Below are positions 33,232 through 42,446 of a DNA stretch of 64,000 bases, one piece after another. Location of the stretch: NCBI RefSeq assembly GCF_009848685.1, contig NZ_WXTX01000007.1:124001-188000 (forward strand), read 5' to 3'. Source of the DNA: Andreprevotia sp. IGB-42 (GTDB lineage: Bacteria; Pseudomonadota; Gammaproteobacteria; Burkholderiales; Chitinibacteraceae). The notes beneath the pieces were generated by a model. It had not been told where the DNA came from. It made no database searches and worked only from the letters and a program-made list of their open reading frames with translations. How positions within the stretch are numbered: the stretch's first letter is position 1; the number at the start of each line of letters is the position of its first letter. The translations under genes and the position numbers were made by a program.

Positions 33232-34194
33232 TTAGAAGTTGCTCAGCAACTTGAAGAACAGCGTATCGCCCTTCAGGCGGTTGTCGGTATCGTTTTCATG
33301 CAGCCACTTCAGCTCGGCGCTGATGGTGTGTGATTGGTATTTGCCAACGTAGGACAGCGCTGGGCCATAGCCGATGGTCTTGGCCTTGAAATCGCCCAGC
33401 GTGGCGCCCGAACCGCTGTCCCCCTCCACCTGCTTGTAGTAATACGCAGACAGCCCCGCACCGGCGAGGCCTCCCCACAGCGGGAAATGCTGGGCCACGG
33501 TGCCGTCGAAATGGATTTGCGTACCGGTCTGGTAGTCGGAATCCTTGTTGCGGGTATTGAAGGTGATACCGCTGAATAGCGATGCCTCGATGCCGTTCTG
33601 CTTGCCGAAGTACATCAGCCCCAGCGTGGGCTCGAAGCTCCAGTAGTTCTTGCCGGTATTGGCAAGCTTGCCCTCGGTATAGCGGCCGGTGGGCGCATAC
33701 GCGGAGATGCGGAAGTTGCTGGAGAAATCGGGTGAGACCTGGTACGCCACCATCAGCGGCATCAGCATGATATCGCCCAGGCCGGAATCGGAATCACTCA
33801 GTTCACGGCCGGGCTGGCCATTGAGCGCTGCGGCAGTACCGCGTGCATGTACATCGACCTTGATGACCGGAATGGTGCCACCCATCGCGTAAGACCAGTT
33901 TTCCGGCAGCGTGATGTCCGGCCGCCATACCATGGTGAGGCCGAGGCCGTCGATATCCACATCGGCATCGGCAACGATATTGCCGGCAATCGGCACCTTG
34001 ATGTTCTTGCCCATGTCGCCGCCGTAATGCAGCGCATTCAGGCGCATCAGGAAAGTGGGGGCGGGGGGCACGCTGTCGATGAACGACGACATCGAGCCTG
34101 GCATGTAGTGGCCGGTGCCGCCTTCTTCGGCGCAGGCCAGGGTAGCCAGCAAGCTGCCGGCCAGCAGCGCCGGCAATCTGTATTTCTTGTGCAT
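33232..34194 (-). CDS. Outer-membrane channel-like protein, phenol MetA-pathway (SphA-like) family
   Basis: The 320-aa product has a signal peptide (LPALLAGSLLATLACA, cleavage near residue 22). The mature part is an antiparallel beta-barrel pattern with many aromatic girdle residues, ending in Phe (FFKLLSNF), as outer-membrane proteins do. The MetA-pathway transporter family is suggested by GHYMPGSMSSFIDSVPP near the start and the YAPTGRYTEGKLANTGKNYW segment. Members are thought to take up aromatic compounds. It lies 190 bp downstream of a secreted sulfatase gene on the same strand. Confidence 0.82.
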   Translation of the reverse strand: MHKKYRLPALLAGSLLATLACAEEGGTGHYMPGSMSSFIDSVPPAPTFLMRLNALHYGGDMGKNIKVPIAGNIVADADVDIDGLGLTMVWRPDITLPENWSYAMGGTIPVIKVDVHARGTAAALNGQPGRELSDSDSGLGDIMLMPLMVAYQVSPDFSSNFRISAYAPTGRYTEGKLANTGKNYWSFEPTLGLMYFGKQNGIEASLFSGITFNTRNKDSDYQTGTQIHFDGTVAQHFPLWGGLAGAGLSAYYYKQVEGDSGSGATLGDFKAKTIGYGPALSYVGKYQSHTISAELKWLHENDTDNRLKGDTLFFKLLSNF

Positions 34195-34384
34195 TGCGTT
34201 TTTCCATGAAGTGACCAGCCCTGCAGCAGGCTTGCCGTAATGCGGTATGCCGGATCAGTTCACTGCGGTCTGGCCGCTTTGCTGCCTGCGACCACAATCT
34301 GTGGTGCCCCCTGAAGCAGCGCGGCGGCTAGCCAGCGCGCATCGACGTGGCATCGATGCTGCGCTGCTGGCCGGGTGAACGCGC

Positions 34385-35977
34385 TTACTGCCCGAGGCCC
34401 ACATCCTTGGGCGGATATTTCTTGAAGGTGGCCGCATGGGCCTTGGCTTCTGCCGCCATGCTGGCCAGCCACGCGTTGCCGCGGTGGCCCACCGGCGTTT
34501 GCTCCCTGGGGTCGATGTACAGGTTGAACAGCCACGGCGCGAGGCCCACCTTCTGCTTGGTGGACATGTCGATATCCATCCACTGCTGTTCCGGCACCGT
34601 GACCTGGAAGTGGATCTTGTACTCGCGCATGCGCATGGCCATCAGATCCTGTTCTACCCAGATGTACACGTTCTCGCGCCGGCTGTTGCCGTTATCCGCC
34701 AGCAGGAACGACGATTGATCGATGCCGTCGATGAAGCGGTCGGTGGGGATGCGGGCATCCGCGCCGGCGATGTGGATGGAGGTGTTGAAGAGGTCCATCA
34801 GATCGAACAGCTCGGCGCTTTCGTGCGGCTGGATCATGCCCTTCCAGTACGCAATGCCCGGCACGCGCACGCCGCCTTCCCAGGCGGAGGCTTTGCCGCC
34901 GCGAAACGGCGTGAAGCCGGTATCGGGCCAGCTGTCCATTTGCGGGCCGTTGTCGGAGGTGATGAAGATGAAGGTGTTGTCTTCGATGCCCGCTTCCTTG
35001 ACCGCCTGGTGGATGCGCCCGATCAGCGCATCGACTTCCACCACCGCATCCTTGTACGGGTACTTGCTGGCGCTCTTGCCCTTGAATTCCTTGCTGGGGA
35101 AGTTGTCCGCGTGCACTTTCATGAAATCGTGGCTAAGGAAGAAAGGCTTGCCGGATTTGGCCAGTGTCTTGATCTTGTTGATCGACCAGTCGGCCAGCTT
35201 GATGTCGGCCTCGGCAAATTGCTCCACGCTGGTGGTGGGCTCGATGATCTGCTCCTGGCCGCCTTTCTTGCCATACTCCAGTGCGCTGGACGCGTGCATG
35301 CTCTTGTAGGCGGCGAGTTTTTCCGGGTCCAGCACCAGGTCCGGGTATTTGCGTTCATCCAGCGACTGGGTGATTTCCTTCTGCGCTGCATAGTAGCCAT
35401 AGTATTCATCGAAGCCGACGTCGAACGGGCGCATGCCCTCCAGCTCGCCGACATGCCATTTGCCGCTCAGCACCGTGTAGTAACCGGCATCGGAGAGGAT
35501 CTTGGCAATGCTGGTTTCCCCGGCCCATGGGTTCATCTTGAGTTTGTCCCCCGCCAGGATGGGGCGCGTCAGCCCGGTGCGTACCGGCAGGCGGCCGGTC
35601 AGGATGGCGGAGCGGGTAGGGGTGCAGGTGGGTTGTGAATAGGTGGAGGTCAGCGCCAGCCCCTCACGCGCAAACTGGTCGATATTGGGTGTGGCTGCGC
35701 CGATATGCGCACCGCCGCCCCACGGCCCGCCGACATCGCCAAAGCCCATGTCGTCGACTACCAGCCAGATGATGTTGGGGCGCTTGCCGGTTTTCTGGTA
35801 CAGCGCATCAAGCTTGGCTTGCGCGGCTTTTTCCTGATCCGGGCGCGGAATGCTGCCTTCCATGTTTTCGCGGGTCTGTACCTTGCGGCTGAGCGGGGTA
35901 GGGCCCGCCATGCTGAGGGCGGGCAGCAGCAGCGCGAGGCCAGTGAGGCCGGCAATGATTGCCTGGGCAATACGCAT
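34385..35977 (-). CDS. Secreted sulfatase (arylsulfatase type)
   Basis: From the ATG at 35977 (AGGAG upstream) it has 530 aa with a signal peptide (IIAGLTGLALLLPALSMAG). The alkaline-phosphatase fold shows the metal site IIWLVVDDMGFGDVGG and the sulfatase signature TCTPTRSAILTGR, where the Cys of CxPxR is converted to formylglycine. Further motifs are GKWHVGELEGMRPFDVGFDE (GKWHVGELEGMRPFDVGF) and FITSDNGPQ. It should release sulfate from organic esters in the periplasm. No formylglycine-generating enzyme is in the window. The next gene encodes an outer-membrane channel, a plausible substrate entry route. Confidence 0.92.
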   Translation of the reverse strand: MRIAQAIIAGLTGLALLLPALSMAGPTPLSRKVQTRENMEGSIPRPDQEKAAQAKLDALYQKTGKRPNIIWLVVDDMGFGDVGGPWGGGAHIGAATPNIDQFAREGLALTSTYSQPTCTPTRSAILTGRLPVRTGLTRPILAGDKLKMNPWAGETSIAKILSDAGYYTVLSGKWHVGELEGMRPFDVGFDEYYGYYAAQKEITQSLDERKYPDLVLDPEKLAAYKSMHASSALEYGKKGGQEQIIEPTTSVEQFAEADIKLADWSINKIKTLAKSGKPFFLSHDFMKVHADNFPSKEFKGKSASKYPYKDAVVEVDALIGRIHQAVKEAGIEDNTFIFITSDNGPQMDSWPDTGFTPFRGGKASAWEGGVRVPGIAYWKGMIQPHESAELFDLMDLFNTSIHIAGADARIPTDRFIDGIDQSSFLLADNGNSRRENVYIWVEQDLMAMRMREYKIHFQVTVPEQQWMDIDMSTKQKVGLAPWLFNLYIDPREQTPVGHRGNAWLASMAAEAKAHAATFKKYPPKDVGLGQ

Positions 35978-36049
35978 ATGAGAACTCCTGGGAGAGATGG
36001 AACGGTGTGCCGTGTTGCCATCGCCGCCCGGCAGCCGCTGCGCCATGAA

Positions 36050-36450
36050 GCCGCGCGCGATGCTGCTGGCGGGTATGCAGGCTGCATGACCGGATATTGG
36101 CGTTGGCTATACTAGCCATATGAAAGTTGCATGGTTGGTTTCTTTCCGCCAGTTTGCAGCTTCTTCATGACGGCGGCAATATAGAATATGGACTGCAGCG
36201 AGCATGCCGATTGGGGGATCAGCGGCCGCTGTACAGCGGCAAGCCGGCATCGGTTTGCACTGAATCACATCATTGTGTTTGCCAGGCACGGGATGGATTG
36301 CTGCGATGGGCATTGGTCAGGCCGGGCAGCCATGACGATGCTGCGATCCCCATTGGTCAGCAGGGTTTTTTAATATGCCACGCTTTGAATGGCAGCTGAA
36401 CGCAGGCCAATTGCCCGATTGAACAGACACTACTCCGTGCGGATTGCGAC
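36050..36450. other. Intergenic region without a recognised gene
   Basis: This is 400 bp between the sulfatase gene and the gene at 36451. No open frame with family-like features is visible on either strand. It contains the imperfect direct repeat at 36299-36360 and presumably the sulfatase promoter near 35980-36120. Confidence 0.5.
36299..36360. repeat. Two imperfect 22-bp direct repeats
   Basis: TGCTGCGATGGGCATTGGTC (continuing AG) at 36299-36320 and TGCTGCGATCCCCATTGGTC (continuing AG) at 36339-36360 differ only at three central bases (GGG versus CCC) and are spaced 40 bp. The function is unknown. Confidence 0.6.
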
Positions 36451-36963
36451 TCAGATCTCGCAATCCAGTACATGCAGGCCGGCATCTCGTGCCAATTGCA
36501 GGACGGGTTCCGCGGCTTGCCTGTCGTTGCAATAAAGCAGATTGGTATCGTCCCACGATTCCGCGTAGATGCAGCCATACTCCGGCAGGATCACGAATTG
36601 GGACGGCGTAGGGTTTGCGTCGAAACGGCACTGGTCGAGAAACCCTTGCCGGTTGGTATAGCGCTTGATGATCAGTCTGGATTTATGTGGCCAGCGACCG
36701 CGGTTCCGCACTGTATAAACCGCGGTGAGATCGAAGAGGGCAGCCCAGTGGGCGGCGAACTTGCGGTTACGCGCGATGCGCTCCGGGCCGTCGTTGCAAT
36801 CCAGCAGCGGCCATTGTGCAGGATCGCGCAGCCAGTGATCGAATACCGAGATCGCCACGCGGGGCGCCTCTATCCTGGCGTGTTCGCGCACACGTTGCAG
36901 GTGCGGGAACTGTGCGTTGATCTGCCCGGCAAGACTTGCGCTGATCTTGCCGAGCAGCTGCAC
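36451..36963 (-). CDS. Protein of unknown function (170 aa)
   Basis: I do not recognise the family. The product is soluble, with no signal or membrane segment. It is rich in Trp, His and Arg, with a pattern of short strands (FVILPEYGCIYAESWDDTNLLYC, shortened to FVILPEYGCIYAESWDDT) near the C-terminus and several Cys. It lies 11 bp downstream of the DUF2322 gene on the same strand and probably belongs to the same transcript, at the far end of the isc-HD-GYP run. Codon use resembles its neighbours. Confidence 0.7.
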   Translation of the reverse strand: MQLLGKISASLAGQINAQFPHLQRVREHARIEAPRVAISVFDHWLRDPAQWPLLDCNDGPERIARNRKFAAHWAALFDLTAVYTVRNRGRWPHKSRLIIKRYTNRQGFLDQCRFDANPTPSQFVILPEYGCIYAESWDDTNLLYCNDRQAAEPVLQLARDAGLHVLDCEI

Positions 36964-36974
36964 GGCCTGGGGGT

Positions 36975-37286
36975 TCAGGCCGTGATCAGGCGCACCGCCA
37001 GCGGCGTTTCACCCTTGGCCAGCGCAAACAGGCGGTCGATGTTCGGGTGGTTGCCGGGGTTGGCTTCGGCGTCTGCGGTGTGCTCGGCGTAGATGCGCAG
37101 GCCCTTGTCGGCTGCGGTGGCGTTGATGGCGCCAAATTCCTGGTACAGCGCGTGGTACACGCGCACGCTGCCGGCCTGGCCGGGCTTGTTCTCGATGCGG
37201 GCGATGATGGTGTCGCCGTCCAGCAATTCCAGCGCGGCCAAGTGGTCGATGGCGGGCAGCGTGGCGAGGTTGTCCTTGAAGCTCAT
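36975..37286 (-). CDS. DUF2322 family protein
   Basis: The 103-aa product begins MSFKDNLATLPAIDHLAALE and has the compact pattern of DUF2322 (AALELLDGDTIIARIENKPG, then VYHALYQEFGAINA and GLRIYAEHT). The function of the family is unknown. The ATG at 37286 overlaps the stop of the HD-GYP-like gene by 4 bp, so it is translationally coupled to it. Confidence 0.75.
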   Translation of the reverse strand: MSFKDNLATLPAIDHLAALELLDGDTIIARIENKPGQAGSVRVYHALYQEFGAINATAADKGLRIYAEHTADAEANPGNHPNIDRLFALAKGETPLAVRLITA

Positions 37287-38356
37287 TCTTGTTCCTGGGT
37301 TGGCTGTGGTTCAGGCAGGTAGGCATCATCACCCCAGATGCTGGCGGGAACGATGGGCACCTGCAGGAACTCGGTTTCGAATACGTTGAGAATGCCGCCA
37401 TCGGGTGGCCCATTCAGGCGTTCCACCGGGGCCGGCAGCGGCTGCATGTGTGCATCGAACAATGCCTGCACCACCGGCACCAGTTCATGCTCGCCGGGGC
37501 GTTTGACCACGCCGATTTCGCCGCTGTAGAGCTGCACCACGCTGCCGGGCGGGTAAAAGCCCAGCGTTTCCATGAACAGGCGGTCCAGCTTGTCGTCCAC
37601 GCCGGCGCTCAATGGCGAGATGGATTGCGCCAGCGCGCTGTCCACCGATTTGGCCGCACGCCACGCGCGCTTGGATAGCAGCGCGCAGTAACGGTCCGCC
37701 AGGCCCAGCAAGCGGGCTTCGAAACGCAGCTTGTCGCCCTTGAGTTTGTTGGGGTAGCCACGGCCATCGGGTGTTTCATGATGTTGCAGCACGCAGTTGA
37801 GCCACACGGTATCGGATACACCACGGCCACGCAGCTCATCCATGCTGACCAGCGGGTGCGATTGCATGGTCTGGCGTTGTTCGGCGGTGAGCGGGCCGGA
37901 TTGCTGATCCAGTTGCTCGTGCAGTGTCTGCATGCCGATATTCATGGTGAGCGCGGCGGCGATGACGGAGCGGCGCTCGCTCTCGTTCTGGCCCAGCCGC
38001 CTGAGTGCCAGCTCCACCACCACTGCCACGTCCACCGCATGGCGAGTAGCGTATTGCGTATCCTGCGCCAGCAAGGTCATGGCCAGCGCCACATTGCGGT
38101 TGCGGCTGCACGCGCTTTGCAGTTGTGCCGCCAGCATGATGACTTCGGTCTGGAAGTGCGGGTTATCGGCATCAAGCAACAAAGCCGCCAGCCTCTCGCG
38201 GCTGGCGAGGATCACTTGGGCAATGCTGGTGCGCCTGGGCAGTTTGGTTTGGGCTGGCGGGTTCACGTGAGCAACAATATGAAAACGGAATGGCTGGCCG
38301 ATTCTAAACGGCTTTGCATTGTCGCTTTGTTGAGAAGTGTTGCAAACAGCTTGCAT
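37283..38356 (-). CDS. HD-GYP-like protein with degenerate HD motif
   Basis: HD-GYP proteins are metal-dependent c-di-GMP phosphodiesterases. The 357-aa product keeps the GYP side (QHHETPDGRGYPNKLKGD) and the downstream LADRYCALLSKRAWR. The place of the metal-binding His-Asp reads AALTMNIGMQTL instead of the usual LHDIGK, so the key HD pair is missing. Catalytic activity is therefore doubtful; a binding or scaffold role is possible. The start is uncertain: ATG 38356 has a weak ribosome binding site, and GTG 38266 is an alternative. It follows iscX by 28 bp on the same strand. Confidence 0.82.
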   Translation of the reverse strand: MQAVCNTSQQSDNAKPFRIGQPFRFHIVAHVNPPAQTKLPRRTSIAQVILASRERLAALLLDADNPHFQTEVIMLAAQLQSACSRNRNVALAMTLLAQDTQYATRHAVDVAVVVELALRRLGQNESERRSVIAAALTMNIGMQTLHEQLDQQSGPLTAEQRQTMQSHPLVSMDELRGRGVSDTVWLNCVLQHHETPDGRGYPNKLKGDKLRFEARLLGLADRYCALLSKRAWRAAKSVDSALAQSISPLSAGVDDKLDRLFMETLGFYPPGSVVQLYSGEIGVVKRPGEHELVPVVQALFDAHMQPLPAPVERLNGPPDGGILNVFETEFLQVPIVPASIWGDDAYLPEPQPTQEQE

Positions 38357-38384
38357 GCAACACTCGTGATTTGCGTGCGCCCGT

Positions 38385-38579
38385 TCAGTCGGCTTCGTCT
38401 ATCCACGTCATCTGGATGGCTTCGAGGATTTTCTCGCCGCTGTGCGCCGGATTGTCGTCAAAGCCGGGCAGGGCCAGTACCCGGTTGCGCAGATCAACAA
38501 AGTTGATGGTCAGCGGGTCGAGATCCGGATAGGTCTCGGCAAGCGCGATGGCGATTTCACGGCTATCGGTCCATTTCAT
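38385..38579 (-). CDS. iscX: Fe-S assembly protein IscX
   Basis: IscX is a small acidic regulator that binds IscS and iron and modulates cluster assembly. The 64-aa product is typical: MKWTDSREIAIALAETYPDL, then LRNRVLALPGFDDNPAHSGE and a C-terminal IQMTWIDEAD. It ends the isc operon. Its ATG overlaps the ybaK stop by 4 bp. Confidence 0.95.
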   Translation of the reverse strand: MKWTDSREIAIALAETYPDLDPLTINFVDLRNRVLALPGFDDNPAHSGEKILEAIQMTWIDEAD

Positions 38580-39061
38580 GCTGTTTTCTCCTCTTTCACG
38601 CGGGCCACGCGGCCAGCGGTCAATGCCAGCAGTTGCACGGGGCTGAGCTTGAATACGCTGTTGGGCGTGCCGGCGGCAGCCCAGATTTCTGCCATGGCAA
38701 GCAGGTCTTCGTCGATCAATGTGATGGGCTCGTGCGCGTGCGCCAGTGGCGATACGCCGCCAATCACGTAGCCGGTTTTCTCGCGGACGAAATCGGCATC
38801 GGCACGGCCGATCTTCTCGCCCACCAGTGCTGCCACGGCTTTTTCATCCACGCGGTTGATGCCGCTGGTGATCACCAGTACATGGCGCTCGCTCTGCTTG
38901 GCACGCAGGATCACTGATTTGGCGATCTGTGCCACCGTGCAGCCGATGGCGGCGGCCGCATCGGCGCTGGTCTTTGTCGAGGCATCGAACTCGACGATTT
39001 CGGTGCTGACGCCGGCCGAGAGCAGCGCGGCTTCGACACGCAACAGGCTCTCGCTGGCCAT
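38576..39061 (-). CDS. YbaK/EbsC family aminoacyl-tRNA deacylase
   Basis: This family hydrolyses mischarged aminoacyl-tRNA such as Cys-tRNA-Pro or Ala-tRNA-Pro in trans. From the ATG at 39061 the protein has 161 aa. It shows TVAQIAKSVILRAKQSERHV with the conserved Lys, VLVITSGINRVDEKAVA, the TGYVIGGVSPLAH loop and LIDEDLLAMAEIWAAAGTPN near the C-terminus. It is inserted between fdx and iscX with overlaps on both sides (1 bp and 4 bp), so it is part of the isc transcript; the link might be cysteine metabolism. Which tRNA it edits is not known. Confidence 0.88.
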   Translation of the reverse strand: MASESLLRVEAALLSAGVSTEIVEFDASTKTSADAAAAIGCTVAQIAKSVILRAKQSERHVLVITSGINRVDEKAVAALVGEKIGRADADFVREKTGYVIGGVSPLAHAHEPITLIDEDLLAMAEIWAAAGTPNSVFKLSPVQLLALTAGRVARVKEEKTA

Positions 39062-39402
39062 CAGTGGTTTTCCTCGCGCGCGTGGTTGATGGTGTACTTG
39101 GGGATTTCGACCACCAGCTCGGTATCGGCAATGAGGGCCTGGCACGACAGCCGCGACTGCGCTTCCAGCCCCCACGCCTTGTCGAGCATGTCTTCCTCTT
39201 CTTCCTCGGCCGCTTCCAGGCTGTTGAAGCCCTGGCGCACCACCACGTGACAGGTGGTGCAGGCACACGATTGCTCGCAGGCGTGCTCGATGAAAATGTC
39301 ATGATAGATCAGCGCATTGCAGATGCTGGTGCCCGGCTCTGCATCGAAGGTGCTGCCTTGCGGGCAGAGCTGCGGGTGGGGAAGGACGACGATCTTGGTC
39401 AT
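39061..39402 (-). CDS. fdx: ISC-type [2Fe-2S] ferredoxin
   Basis: Fdx supplies electrons for cluster assembly on IscU. The 113-aa product has the vertebrate-type ligand pattern: Cys42, Cys48 and Cys51 in HACEQSCACTTCHVV, and the fourth Cys in SRLSCQALIAD. The MLDKAWGLEAQSRL region and the C-terminal KYTINHAREENH are typical of the isc ferredoxin. It follows hscA by 146 bp. Confidence 0.95.
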   Translation of the reverse strand: MTKIVVLPHPQLCPQGSTFDAEPGTSICNALIYHDIFIEHACEQSCACTTCHVVVRQGFNSLEAAEEEEEDMLDKAWGLEAQSRLSCQALIADTELVVEIPKYTINHAREENH

Positions 39403-39548
39403 GGCGATCCTGGAACCTGTTCAAAGTCTGTTTGCACGCGCCGGTTGACGGGGCGGGCAGAAAACGCAGTTTACTCGAGTCGATGCGCGTGCGCTCCGGC
39501 TGTGGCTGGCACTGGCCCGCAGCCAAGCCGCACGCGGCAAGCGCCCGT

Positions 39549-41402
39549 TTACAGCTCGTTGATCTTCTGGCCGGACAGGCCACGGCTGACCGCGCGGTCC
39601 ATGCGGCGCGCGGCAAACTCGCTGGTGGCCTCGTTGAGCGCTTCGGCTGCCAGGCGCACTGCATCGGCATCGTGGCCGGCAATGGCGGCATCGGTGGAAG
39701 TCAGTGCGGCTTCCACGTCGGCGCGTTCATCATGGCTGAGCAAATCGCCATCGAGCTGCAGCGCGGCGCGCGTGGCGGCAAGGATGCTCTCGGCTTCCAC
39801 GCGGGCTTCGCCCAGCTTGCGCGCATGCATGTCGCCTTCGGCGTGCTGCATGGATTCGCGCAGCATGCGGCCGATCTCGTCATCCGACAGGCCATAGCTG
39901 GGCTTGACCATGATGCTGGCTTCGATGCCGGTGCTTTGCTCGCGTGCGGATACGCTGAGCAGGCCATCGGCATCCACCTGGAAGGTGACGCGGATGCGCG
40001 CGGCGCCGGCCACCATGGGCGGAATACCGCGCAGCTCGAAGCGCGCCAGCGAACGGCAATCGCTGACCAGCTCGCGCTCGCCCTGCAATACATGCACCGC
40101 CATCGCGGTCTGGCCGTCCTTGAAGGTGGTGAACTCCTGCGCGCGCGCCGTGGGGATGGTGCTGTTGCGCGGGATGACTTTCTCCACCAGCCCGCCCATG
40201 GTTTCCAGCCCCAAGGACAGCGGGATCACATCCAGCAGCAGCCAGTCGTCATCGCCCTTGTTGCCGGCCAGTACATCGGCCTGCATGGCGGCACCCAGCG
40301 CCACCACCTTGTCCGGGTCGAGATTGGTCAGCGGCTCGCGGCCAAACAGCTCGGCCACCGCGTGGCGCACGTGCGGCATGCGCGTGGCACCGCCCACCAG
40401 CACCACGCCCTTGATGTCGTCCACGCCCAGCCTGGCATCGCGCAGTGCACGGCGCAGCGGGGCAATGGTTTTCTGTACCAGGTGCGCGGTGATCTGCTGG
40501 AACACGCCGGCAGTCAGTTCCACGTCGACCAAGGTTTCATCCGAGAGCCTGGCGGTGATCTGCGTGCGCTCGTGATCGGTCAGCGTTTCCTTCGCCTGGC
40601 GCGCCTTGGTGAGTAGCAGGCGGGTATCGCGGTCATTCAGTTGCGACAGGCCGGCCTGTTCGAGTATCCAGCAATGCAAGCGGTGATCGAAATCGTCGCC
40701 ACCCAGCTGCGAATCGCCACTGGTGGCGCGCACTTCGAACACGCCGCGCGTCAGTTCCAGGATGGAGACATCGAAGGTGCCGCCACCCAGGTCGTAAATC
40801 ACATAAGTGCCTTCGGCCGCGTTATCGAGGCCATAGGCAATGGCCGCCGCGGTGGGCTCATTGAGCAAACGCAGCACATTGATGCCGGCCAGCATGGCGG
40901 CATCCTTGGTGGCCTGGCGCTGTGCATCATCGAAATATGCGGGCACGGTGATCACCGCGCCTACCAGCTCGCCACCCAGGCTGGCTTCCGCGCGCGCCTT
41001 GAGCGTGGTGAGGATGTCGGCAGAGACTTCCACCGGGCTCTTGATGCCGGCAACGGTCTGCAGCTTGAGCATGCCGGGTTCGTCGACAAAGCGGTACGGC
41101 GTGGCGGCATCGGCCACATCGTGCAGGCCGCGGCCCATGAAGCGCTTTACCGATACCACGGTGTTGGCCGGGTCCTGGTTCTGGCGTGCCTGCGCGGCAT
41201 GGCCGACGGTCACGGTTTTGTCGCCGGCGTAGTGCACCACCGAGGGCAGCAGGGCGCGGCCGTTTTCATCAGGCAAGCAGACCGGGCTGCCGCTGCGCAC
41301 GGTGGCCACCAGCGAATTGGTAGTGCCAAGATCTATGCCCACCGCCAGCCGGTGCTGGTGCGGTGCGGCGCTCATGCCGGGTTCGGAAATTTGCAGCAAC
41401 AT
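39549..41402 (-). CDS. hscA: Fe-S cluster chaperone HscA
   Basis: This specialised Hsp70 (617 aa) drives cluster transfer from IscU with HscB. The ATPase domain has [37 protein letters not shown] (quoted to 20), [15 protein letters not shown] and [13 protein letters not shown]. The substrate-binding domain starts about residue 390 ([20 protein letters not shown]). No DnaK-type lid tail is present beyond the HscA length. It lies 47 bp after hscB. Confidence 0.97.
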   Translation of the reverse strand: MLLQISEPGMSAAPHQHRLAVGIDLGTTNSLVATVRSGSPVCLPDENGRALLPSVVHYAGDKTVTVGHAAQARQNQDPANTVVSVKRFMGRGLHDVADAATPYRFVDEPGMLKLQTVAGIKSPVEVSADILTTLKARAEASLGGELVGAVITVPAYFDDAQRQATKDAAMLAGINVLRLLNEPTAAAIAYGLDNAAEGTYVIYDLGGGTFDVSILELTRGVFEVRATSGDSQLGGDDFDHRLHCWILEQAGLSQLNDRDTRLLLTKARQAKETLTDHERTQITARLSDETLVDVELTAGVFQQITAHLVQKTIAPLRRALRDARLGVDDIKGVVLVGGATRMPHVRHAVAELFGREPLTNLDPDKVVALGAAMQADVLAGNKGDDDWLLLDVIPLSLGLETMGGLVEKVIPRNSTIPTARAQEFTTFKDGQTAMAVHVLQGERELVSDCRSLARFELRGIPPMVAGAARIRVTFQVDADGLLSVSAREQSTGIEASIMVKPSYGLSDDEIGRMLRESMQHAEGDMHARKLGEARVEAESILAATRAALQLDGDLLSHDERADVEAALTSTDAAIAGHDADAVRLAAEALNEATSEFAARRMDRAVSRGLSGQKINEL

Positions 41403-41449
41403 CTAGATCACGCTCACGAGGGGGCGCCGTGCAGGCGCCGGGTTACAGC

Positions 41450-41983
41450 TCAAAACATCACCACGTCGATGGCGTCATCGACTTCTTCGGCCAGTTTTTC
41501 CAAGAAGCGCAGCTTGCGCACCGCCGCAGCGGCAGCCAGCCAGTCTTGCTGCTGATCCAGCAACTGGCCCAGTTCGGCAATCTGCGTTTGCGTGGCGGCC
41601 GCGATCTCGACCGCGAGGGCTTCCAGCGCATCGCCATGGCGTGCGGCCTTCGCGTCACCGATGGCTTCGCGCCATTCCATCTGCTGCATCAGGAAGTCCA
41701 CCGGCATGGCGGTATTGGTTTCTTCCTGCGTATCCACGCCATTGAGCTGCAGCAGGTAGCGCGCGCGCGCCAATGGCGATTTCAGTGCCTGGTAGCCTTG
41801 GTTCACCTGGGTGGCAATCTGCAGGCTCAGGCGCTTCTGCGCGTCGTCTGCGGCGGCAAAGCGGTCCGGGTGGTATTCGGCCTGCAGCTTGCGGTAAGCG
41901 GCGTCCAGCACGTTGCGATCCAGCGCAAACGTGGTGGGCAGCCCGAACAGGGCAAAGTGGGGCAGGCTGAAATCAAAGGTCAT
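41450..41983 (-). CDS. hscB: J-domain co-chaperone HscB
   Basis: HscB delivers IscU to HscA and stimulates its ATPase. From the ATG at 41983 the protein has 177 aa. The J-domain spans about residues 6-75, with the HPD motif in LQAEYHPDRFAAAD, and the HSCB C-terminal helical domain contains the IscU-binding region (FLMQQMEWREAIGDAK). It lies between iscA and hscA, the standard order. Confidence 0.95.
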   Translation of the reverse strand: MTFDFSLPHFALFGLPTTFALDRNVLDAAYRKLQAEYHPDRFAAADDAQKRLSLQIATQVNQGYQALKSPLARARYLLQLNGVDTQEETNTAMPVDFLMQQMEWREAIGDAKAARHGDALEALAVEIAAATQTQIAELGQLLDQQQDWLAAAAAVRKLRFLEKLAEEVDDAIDVVMF

Positions 41984-42068
41984 GGCGCACAGCTCTGGGC
42001 CAGCCAGCAAAAGCAAGAGGGGCGGTTTGCACCTTACCCCTCATGGCGATTGCATCGGCAGCGGTGGA

Positions 42069-42392
42069 TCACACGTGGAAGCTTTCGCCGCAGCCGCACT
42101 CGTTCTTCACGTTGGGGTTGTTGAACTTGAAACCTTCATTCAAGCCTTCCTTCGCGTAGTCGAGCTCGGTGCCGTCGATATACGGCAGCGATTTGGCATC
42201 GGTGAAAATCTTTACGCCGAAGCTCTCGAACATCATGTCGGTATCGAGCGTTGCATCGACGAATTCCAGCTTGTATGCCATACCGGAACAGCCGGCGGTT
42301 TTCACGGCCAGCCGTACGCCCAGGCCCTTGCCGCGGCGGGCAAGGAAGCCGGCAACGTGGTTGGCTGCGCGTTCAGAAAGCGTGAGTGCCAT
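42069..42392 (-). CDS. iscA: Iron-sulfur assembly protein IscA
   Basis: IscA is an A-type carrier that helps build and deliver clusters, especially [4Fe-4S]. The 107-aa product from the ATG at 42392 has the three conserved cysteines: Cys35 in [10 protein letters not shown] and Cys99/Cys101 in ECGCGESF. It is spaced 54 bp from iscU. Confidence 0.96.
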   Translation of the reverse strand: MALTLSERAANHVAGFLARRGKGLGVRLAVKTAGCSGMAYKLEFVDATLDTDMMFESFGVKIFTDAKSLPYIDGTELDYAKEGLNEGFKFNNPNVKNECGCGESFHV

Positions 42393-42446
42393 GATGTGTA
42401 ACTCCAGTGTGGTGGCGACACGGGGCAAGCCCCGCGCAGTCGCTGA

